Shown here piece after piece: positions 56,468-64,000 of a stretch of DNA of 64,000 bases. Under the pieces are notes generated by a model, which did no database searches, was not told the DNA's origin, and saw nothing but the letters and a program-made list of their open reading frames with translations. This DNA comes from Dichomitus squalens LYAD-421 SS1. Taxonomy: Eukaryota; Basidiomycota; Agaricomycetes; Polyporales; Polyporaceae. How positions within the stretch are numbered: position 1 is the first letter of the stretch; each line of letters opens with the position of its first letter. The stretch is taken from NCBI RefSeq assembly GCF_000275845.1, contig NW_006766883.1:1387163-1451162 (forward strand), read 5' to 3'. The position numbers were made by a program, and so were the translations under genes.

Positions 56468-57004
56468 AGCACGCGTCCGGTCAACAGCCACAGGCATAGT
56501 CGGGGCCTGGTCAAGGCAGACTGCAGGCACAGCAACTTCTTACCAAAATTTTGCCACGTGCCCGAATAGGCAATCTACGGTGGGGAGCGCTTCATGCCGC
56601 TTCTTCGGCACCGTCCCGCGGCCCGAAGTGAACAGTCGTCGCATAAGTACGCGATGCAGTAGATGCATTGCGACGTGTATGTACAAGGCTGTCTACGGTA
56701 ACAACAAATGAGGGTTCGTGATAACCTAAGTAGCTGAAAGGCATGTGAATGCATGGCGTGAGGGGTGTCGCATGTACATTCGTCAGATAATTCGGAAGCA
56801 ATACAGTGAGCGGGGCATGAGGACGAGCAGGGTATCAAGTTACATAGGTCATACTGGTCGTCGTAACCGTCGTAGCAAGAGGTCCGACAACACACACGGA
56901 CGAGTCCCCCTTATCGTGACAACAGTTCGGCTTTGCAGATAAACAAGAGTAGATAGCAGAGAGCAGAAAGCTATACGTACAAACGGGTAGCGATGTCTGT
57001 AAAT

Positions 57005-60000
57005 TTACCAGATTTGGGGAGCGGCAGGGAGGTAGTCTGCGGGGAGCAGGAAGGCGTCGATACCGTTCGCAGAAAACGATGCACCACCCAGCGTTTGATC
57101 GGACAGCCAGACTGGTAACTGCTCGTTCGAGGTCGTCTCGAACCCGCGCCATATGTTCTCGAGATTTGGGGTGTACTGCGGCCCGTATTGTTGGGGCACA
57201 CCCATAGGCATGTGGCCCATGGCGTCTGGAGAAGCTTGGTAAGGAGGCTCGAACGTGGGGGACGTCGGAGGCTGCGAAGTCGCGGAGTGGCTGACGGCGT
57301 CAGACGAATATCCTGCGGCATCACTGTGGGAGCGGTTCCTCTGGTCTCTGGCCATCGTGGGAGAACGCGACGTCGAGACTGACTGCCGCCGCTTCCTCAC
57401 GAACCGCTTGAGCATCAATTGAAGCGTCAACGCATACCGCTTGCCAGGGACTGAGAGAATGCGGTTAGCATGACTCCAACGGAGATGTCAGTGAGTTACG
57501 TACCTTCTGCTAGAAGAGCCGCGAGCTGTTCTACGAGGGTCCTGATCTCATGTAGATTGCATTGATCAGGGCTACACGAGGCATTAGTTGCACGATCACG
57601 GGCGCGGACCCCAAGCCTAGAACTCACAAGAGCCGCGAAAGACGCAACAGGAAGGAGGCCGAGAACGTCGCAGTCGCGTGAGTATAGTGAACCGCTATAG
57701 AATGTCCAATCAGATTGAGGGTACACTCAAAGTGACGCCACAGAACACACACCATATTTCATGCCTTCCCTATAGGCCGGCGAGCTCACGGTGATGTCGA
57801 GGATTTGTCTTCCGATCTGGATCGACCTAATGGCGAGGTCACGTTGGGCAGGGGGCATCTTCTGCACGTCCTCAGGCCCATCAATGCCCCGCAAGGCGGT
57901 AGCATTGTGGAACAGCTCGGCATGTAGATGCTGAATCTGCAGACTTTGCCGATAGAACGCTGTAGACCGAGATGAATGTTGGGCCCACAGGAAGATAGCG
58001 GATATGACTCACCGGCATCCTCGTACTTCTGCGAGAAAGCCTGATCCCAAGTCGCGTACCAGTTGCGGAACTCCATGTCCGCCTCGCGGAGGACGTTGAA
58101 CGTAATCTCGTCCACCGCGCGGTCGAATAGAGGCGACAGATTGTTGTGAACGCGTTCGCGGATCGCCATTAGCTCCACTGTCGACACCAGTCGCATATCG
58201 TCTTCGATCGCAAGCGGGTGCTGCAAGAGGAGACGGCATTGCCAGATGCTCTCGTCATCCTTCAGGATAGCTGGACGGCCAGTGCCGTAAGACATTCTAG
58301 ATTCCGTTAGCACAGAGGTTCGTGCGTCAATCAAAAATAGAGTTAACGTACTGGTGCTCGAATAGATACAAGCATAGCCATGTCCGGGCGGATACGACCA
58401 GCTGTCTGTCCTTACTTGACGTCGAAGCCTTCCCGGCCTTCATACGCTTGAGAAGCTCGGGCCAGGCCTTGTGCATCGCTGCGAAGATAAGGTGTAAGAG
58501 ATGACCTTGAGACAGGTTATGGACCGCGGCGTACACAATTCCATGGCCATGCGAACAGCATGTCCGCCACTCAACCAGCCGTTATCCGACCAACCGGAGA
58601 CCAGCACTGAAGAAATGGTCAGATGACAGGCATGCGCTGCGTTGGTCCCGCTTACCCATTGCTTGCACGGCTTCCTGACGGGTGACGGGAGAAAAGAGGG
58701 TGGCACATGAGATAGCCTGGACCTCCTCCAGACACTTCAAGAAGATGTCGCTGGGGTTGCCTGGTAACGCGAGGTGAGGTCAGCATTTACATGAGAACAC
58801 TCTTAGCTTTCGAAACGCACCGCCGCCATCTCGAACCTTGGCAGCAACCATGCAGATGACATCGACAGCGAACGGCGACCGCTCATGGAGGGCATCGTAC
58901 GTATCCACGCTCGCGTCGAAGACAGGCAAAAATGTGGAGCACCCGTGGTAAAATCTTTGAGAGCAGCCAGTTAGTTAGTCGGCCTCCCGTATGCACAGGC
59001 CCATCGGCGCAATTTCGGAAACACTTACATCCTGAAAAGTTCGCGAGCTTCCGCTTCGGACAAGATCTTCTTCGTTACGACTGTGAAGACAAGGGAATCG
59101 TCAGGAACTTGCTTCGCGACATGAGAGAGAATGGTATCCATTACCATCAGGGAATGTCGTTGATCGAGGGGCATGGTACACCTTTCTCCGCTTCGCCGGA
59201 CGGACTTGTCGCGGCTCGGGCGATGTCGTTCTTGCGCGACTTGGGGCCTCACTTTCGCCGCCGTTCTCCTGGAAAGAAATTGTTGAGTAAGTCGCAAGAA
59301 GAACAGATGAGGTCCTCAGGACAAACCTTCGCGGCTCGCTCGATCGCGACATCGGCCAATCCTCGCAACACTTCCCAAGGAGCGACCAAACCGGAAGCAG
59401 GCAATTCCGAGCTTTCTTCCTCCGCCTCCGACGAATCCGCACTGGTGACAGTGGAAGAAGGGTGAGCAGCCCGTTTGGATCCAGCCGAAACACCGTCCTG
59501 CGGGCGACTTCTAGAATCGGAGGCGTTGTATCGCATAGAAGAGACATTGGTAGGTTGAGACCGCGGTGGACCCATAGAGTCGATACTTGAGAACGGAGGA
59601 AGGCTCGGGCCGTGGGCACCAGGATGCGGGTGGCCCGGGGCGCCGTTGTTGTACATTGCTTGCGGATGAGAATCGGGGCCTGCAGGACGGACATTCTGAG
59701 GTTGCGCATACATTGGCGGATGGCCTTCTCTGTGTGGCTGCCGCGCCGCTGGGTTGGTCATCGGATGCGCGGAAGGAACGGTACTGGTCACTGCAAACGA
59801 AATTTAGGATGTGCAAAAAGTCTGCTATGCAAGTTAGCGGTTAGAAACACACCTGTTGATGGCGTGGAGACCGCCGGGGATCCTAATGATTGCGCCCCAG
59901 GCGAATGATGGGCAAACGGAGGAGGTGGATAGGGCGAACGCGACGTCAACGGGACGGTACCGCGCAAATGCGCCGCGATTTCCATGAGGGTCGCCTGGAT

Positions 60001-60524
60001 AGAGTTTTGTGTTGACCGAATGTCGGCGACATGGGCCTCCAGACTTCGTATACGTCTGTCAGACACGATTTCGAACGCGTTCAGACTCCACTAGCCAAAG
60101 ACAAACCGAGGCCACTCACTCCAAGCCGGCTTCGCCTGTCAGACTAGCCTCCCTTGTTGGCTTCTCGAATAGGCATTCCAAACCAGCGTGCCGACAACGC
60201 CTGCAGGGGGGATTCTCCGCCCCTTCGCACCGCATCTTCTGTTTCCGACAAGCATTCTAGCGCAGATTGAGGTGAGCACGCCGCGATCGGGACGGGGCAG
60301 CGAATGGTGGGACTTACACATGCGCCTGAATTATCGCGGTGAATACGGTCCGATTAAGCCTGACGGGAGTATAGAAAAGGGAACTTACGAGGGACCCTGT
60401 TCAACGTCCTCACCACAGGCTTCTGGTCGGGTTTCTGGCCCGACTTCGGGTCAGCGCCGTCCAAGTCTTCCTGCTTCTTGACACCCATATTTACGCTGGA
60501 GCTGGAGCTGCTGCCGGGATCCAT
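57005..60524 (-). CDS. Zn2Cys6 fungal transcription factor (PriB/PrtT-like class)
   Basis: A multi-exon gene. Exon 1 (60524-60389) ends with NRVP; an 8-nt exon at 60325-60318 supplies Arg-Ala-Cys; exon 3 (60256-60120) reads NACRKQKMRCEGAENPPC and RRCRHAGLECLFE. Together they form a CX2CX6CX7CX2CX6C zinc cluster followed by the coiled linker RIRSLEAHVADIRSTQN. Later exons carry a Pro/Ser/Gln-rich region and the fungal middle-homology domain: STFLPVFDASVDTYDALHER, SPFAVDVICMVAAKVRDGG, VSGWSDNGWLSGGHAVRMAM, then VVSARTWLCLYLFEHQ and GRPAILKDDESIWQCRLLL. The protein ends LPADYLPAAPQIW. This class controls metabolism or development; the zinc cluster and the GRP box resemble PriB/PrtT-type regulators, which is inference. 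Some internal exon edges were not fixed. Confidence 0.82.
60318..60325 (-). other. 8-nt micro-exon of the zinc-cluster gene
   Basis: The bases GCGCATGT on the minus strand sit between cag and gtaagt. With the last base of exon 1 they encode Arg-Ala-Cys, giving the first cysteine of the zinc cluster; without them the frame breaks. Confidence 0.78.
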
Positions 60525-62027
60525 GGGTGAAATCGATGGTGCGATTGAGAGCGGGGATGGATGGGGGCGCGCGGGGACGACGCGCGAGGAGGGGGACTCG
60601 AGGGAGGGCGGGACGGAGACGGAGATGGGGGACGGGACGATTGGGAGTCGGAGGCGGAGGAGGGAGAGGTCGATGGAGGGATGCCGGGTAAACAAGGCCA
60701 AGCGGGGCGTGCCCGTGCCATGCGCTGAGTTGGGATAGCCCGTCCACGTTCCCTTCCCATTTTACCGCCCTTCTCAGTGCCCTTCATCTCCCACTCATCG
60801 CCCTCTTCCTGCCACCAAACTGATCTCCTCGTGTTCCAGAACCAACGGCATCTCTCTGTCGCTGGGAAAGCAGTCCGCAGCTGCCCTATCGCACCCTCTT
60901 CCCGTCCATCCCTAAACTCTCCGCTCTCCTCAATCCTCGCGATCTGCGCTTGCCTCCTTCGGCCAGAACTCCAACTTTGCACTCGCGCCCTGCTCCCAGA
61001 CGGCTCCCGCATGCGACCTAGAAGGCTTTCGGCGTCCCTGTTTTCGTACCCAGAACCAGTCCATTTTCACGAAGCTTGCCACGAGTCATCCCTCTTCTGG
61101 CTTCTCTGTCAGTTCTGATCTGGGCCTCAGTCTGATCCATCGCTAGCGACTAGTTCAAGCGCGAGCCTGAGAACTCGGCGCAAATGCAGTAGATAAAGTC
61201 GGCCTTCACAAACGGGCTGCCTGGTGTTCTCTCTCGCACACTCGACATGGTACAGGTGCCTTGGATCAAGCCACACTGTGAAGCTGTAGTGGTGTTCACC
61301 ATACCGGTTCATCCCGCAGGCGCTCGCGCAACCATAGCTCTAGTTCAGGTAGTTCTCTTGGTACGTTCGCCGAGCGTCGGCTCTTGTATGTCATATACGA
61401 CGCGTCAATGACACCCGTGTGCTCGTCCCACATCTGCGCGCATCCGTCTCGATTGGTCGAGCGCACGAACATGTCTCAGGCGTGGCTTGCGCCGCGGCGC
61501 TTGGCCACCAACCCATGGGCTGATATCGGAGGTATTACGCAGATTTACCTGAGATCCGGTCGTTGATACGTCGTTGTGCCGGCCACTTCTGAGCCGAAAT
61601 GGCGGTGGATGAGCACAGTATGCGTCGTCACCAGCTACCTCCGTTGCAAGCACCTCGGAAATCGACTACACTGGGCAAGGAGACGGCCTCCGTCTCCGTG
61701 GGCTGTCGTAAAAGCTCTGACGACAAACAACCGTATCTGGTGACGGAACTCAGACTGTGCAGCCCCGTGTCCTGTTGACGGTGCACGGGTTCTTCCCCGG
61801 CGCGGACGCATCCCGTCCGTTCCGGGCGAGCACGGGCGCTCCGTTTGCTGCTGCGTGCCTACGTCTGCCGCATACAGCGCCGTCTTCTGCGGAGGCAGAG
61901 CGCTACCGCTCACTTGTATTCGTCCACGTAGCCTGTTCATCGCCAACATTCGACCGACAGGCCACGCTCCTATTTATCATACAACTCCCAACATCGTCCT
62001 GAGCGACCGACCAAGAAAAAGGCATAC
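60525..62027. other. 1.5-kb divergent intergenic region
   Basis: Lies between the divergent Zn2Cys6 and Yop1/REEP-like genes. Open frames on both strands show no family signal or splice logic. It is CT-rich near 60750-60950. A long regulatory region or a long 5' leader of the transcription factor is possible, but no specific site was identified. Confidence 0.45.
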
Positions 62028-62972
62028 ATGTTGACGTCTTTCATCTCCCATGTCTTGAGGTATGTCCTCGCGTGACACGCAGCCTTCGGGACTTTCACAT
62101 GCTTACGCGCTGTACAAGTGCTTGGTTTGCGTTCCTACTACCCAGCTATGGCACATGGAAGGCACTCACGCACCGTCCTGTCTCCGAGCCGGATCTCGAG
62201 AGGTGGTGCATGTATTGGGCCGTGGTCGGCGCCTTCGTTGCGGTTGAGTATGTGACGGGATTCATTCTGGACTGGTAAGTCTCATAGCATATACCACTAT
62301 CTGACCCTGTCCACCAATCTATCTATTGTATCCTATCAGGGTCCCGTTCTACTGGGAGGCACGCACCGTCTTCCTGCTCTTCCTTTCGCTTCCCCAGACG
62401 CAGGTAAGCAAACGCCGTCACGAGCTGCTTCCTACATGGCACCCCCCTAACGCGTGGTGGACATACAGGGCTCTACTTGGGTGTACCAAACCTATTTTCA
62501 TCCCTTCTTGACCAAGAACCAGGCCGATATCGACGCGAGCCTCGCGGCGGCGCAGAGCAACGCTCTCTCGTTCATACAGTCTCGCCTCCAGGTCTTCTGG
62601 CAGACCTTCTGGGATCTCGCCACCAAGAACCAGGCACGTGCCCCCACAGGCGCCTCTGGTGCTGCCCCTTCTGCTCCCCAGCAGCCTGCCGGTGCGGCCA
62701 ACTACGCGGAGCTTGCCCGCGGCCTGTGGGCCTCTTACGGCTCTTCGTTGATCGGCGCGGTCCAGCAGGCTGCGCGTCCCGCTACTGGTGCGCAGGCTGG
62801 GGCTGCCGCGGCCAGCCGCCCTGCTCCTACCCCCTACGATGTCGGTTCGTCCAGCGGTGTCCAAACTCACCAGAACTCTTTCTCGTCGGAGATGGTCAAC
62901 AATTTCTCGCCTTCGTCGTCGGCTTCTAACGTTTCCCCTCCGTTCCCCGAGCCACAGGTCGCTGCTGCATGA
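62028..62972 (+). CDS. TB2/DP1/HVA22 (Yop1/REEP-like) ER membrane-shaping protein
   Basis: Four exons (62028-62059, 62119-62274, 62340-62403, 62469-62972) encode 251 aa. The N-terminus MLTSFISHVL joins SAWFAFLLPSYGTWKALTH, then LERWCMYWAVVGAFVAVEYV and VPFYWEARTVFLLFLSLPQT followed by GSTWVYQTYFHPFL, the fixed order of hairpin segments in this family. Yop1/REEP proteins insert as wedges and bend tubular ER. The first intron was placed at gtatgt...acaag because it restores the usual spacing; a 23-bp alternative is improbable. The C-terminal 120 residues are Ala/Pro/Ser-rich and longer than in yeast Yop1, so the protein is nearer to higher-fungal members. Divergent from the transcription-factor gene. 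Confidence 0.87.
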
Positions 62973-63175
62973 ATAGTTCATTGTATGGGCTATCGCTGCA
63001 GGAACCACCTCATAGACACTGTATTATGACGCTGTCGGTTAATCGCATGTCGATCGTTTTCTACTTGTTGCAGTACTTCGTCACAATGAATTAAGGTCGC
63101 CAGCTCGGAATGCCCGGCTGGTAACATGGGACAACCAAAAAGAAAGCAAGACCTCGTGTGCTAGATTCTTTCCCA

Positions 63176-64000
63176 TCATAGATCCAGCATCTCTACATCG
63201 GGGTAGTGAACGTCGTTGGCATGGTTGATGCACTCCTACAATCGGCCGTCAGCGTTCTCATATACCGATCGGGAGCAAGAGGGATTGCTGACCTGGAAGG
63301 TGGCGAAGGTTTGATTACACATGACTTCGCCAGTCACATACTGGCAAATGGATAACAGCTCTCCACCAGGGGAGGGAGCATAGCTCAAAGACTCGCGGAC
63401 TCGGACAGACAGTGCTCTGCCATGGCTATCACTACTGCTCGAGCCTGACTCCGAGCCCGAGCTCGTAGTGCTCCCTTCTCCGTCAGAATCAGGGACGTAA
63501 TCCTCGTCCTCATCAGTCTCGTCACCCCCTCGCCTGTCCTCCCGGGCTTCGATGCTCGACATCTGCGCAATGATCGCCGACATCTTCTGCATCTCCCTCT
63601 TCATGTCCTGAAACTCCCCCCTCAGCTTCACGTTCTCTTCCTGCAACTCCGGCTCTCGTGCGGCACGTGCCCGCACCTCGTCGTTCGTCCGCTCGTCCTT
63701 GTCCGTGAGGATCTTGTTGAGCACCCTGAGCTGCTCGATCTCGGACTGCAACGCCTTCGCCTGCTCGCTGAACGTCGCCCTGACCATCGCTACCCCAGCC
63801 TGAGCACGGTCCTCCGCACGTTGCCTGCCTTCCTCGAGCTCGATGTTCTCCTTCGCGAGGCGCTGCGCATGCGTAGACGCTTCGTCGTACAGCTTCTTGA
63901 ATAGATCACGATCGTCTTCTGCCCTCTTGACGCGACGCTCGCACTCCTGTATGGTTTGCTGGAGGCGATCGGAGAGCGCAGCGACCGTCTCGTTATGCCG
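63176..64000 (-). CDS. Coiled-coil protein with C-terminal zinc-finger-like segment (partial)
   Basis: The 5' part lies beyond the window end. What remains is a long charged coiled coil (LFKKLYDEASTHAQRLAKEN, SEQAKALQSEIEQLRVLNKI, ELQEENVKLRGEFQDMKREM), followed by an acidic Ser-rich linker (DETDEDEDYVPDSDGEG). The last two exons join at 63293 and 63235 to give LLSICQYVTGEVMCNQTF, then ATFQECINHANDVHYPDVEM, ending LDL. The cysteines and histidines there are spaced C-x8-C-x12-H-x4-H, like a loose C2H2 finger. The function is unknown. I do not recognise a named family; the rest of the gene would be needed. Confidence 0.7.

Noticed and set aside
62060..62082. 23-bp first intron of the Yop1/REEP gene
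   Set aside because: Too short for a normal fungal intron. A 59-bp intron ending at acaag (62118) gives the expected family N-terminus.

Overview
The window is nuclear DNA of a mushroom-forming basidiomycete (Agaricomycetes; a polypore-like fungus is my inference). Genes sit on both strands and are broken by many introns of about 45-70 bp with GT(R)AGT donors. The gene content is typical of that class: an expanded 7-TM receptor-like family, F-box families, an 8-nt-exon Zn2Cys6 regulator, xylose reductase and homeodomain regulators. There is no operon structure, and I saw no rRNA, tRNA, CRISPR array or full-length transposon.

Layout. 0-3.1 kb: repeat-rich DNA with a small inverted-repeat element, then a nine-exon 7-TM protein gene. 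3.5-16.4 kb: housekeeping genes, namely Sec61 gamma (SSS1), a mitochondrial PPR protein, the glycine-cleavage P-protein, an ARMH3-like armadillo protein and RSC9. 16.6-20.8 kb: an F-box relic beside an intact F-box gene, then an HxxxDG acyltransferase. 20.8-23.7 kb: gene-poor DNA holding a second copy of the inverted-repeat element. 23.7-28.0 kb: a divergent pair, a GDP-fucose-type nucleotide-sugar transporter and an O-fucosyltransferase-family protein. 28.3-35.6 kb: a tandem array of three FBXO21-like genes (F-box, SirB1-like, YccV-like), preceded by a decayed fourth copy. 36-42.3 kb: ketopantoate reductase, D-xylose reductase and a PB1-domain protein. 42.3-44.5 kb: no gene found. 44.5-52.8 kb: another F-box gene, then two related homeodomain genes flanking a membrane-anchored heparinase II/III-like lyase. 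53.2-64 kb: the U3 snoRNP protein WDR75/Utp17, a Zn2Cys6 transcription factor, a Yop1/REEP-like ER-shaping protein, and the 3' end of a coiled-coil gene cut by the window edge.

How the genes relate. Most are unrelated neighbours. Three local groupings look meaningful. The transporter and glycosyltransferase share one promoter gap and are predicted to use the same donor sugar in the Golgi. The FBXO21-like array is a recent local expansion with one dead copy. The two homeodomain proteins share C-terminal motifs as well as the homeodomain, so they are paralogues around a lyase gene. Exon structures below were traced by hand from reading frame, splice consensus and protein-family expectation; where every exon was traced, the spliced length is an exact multiple of three.
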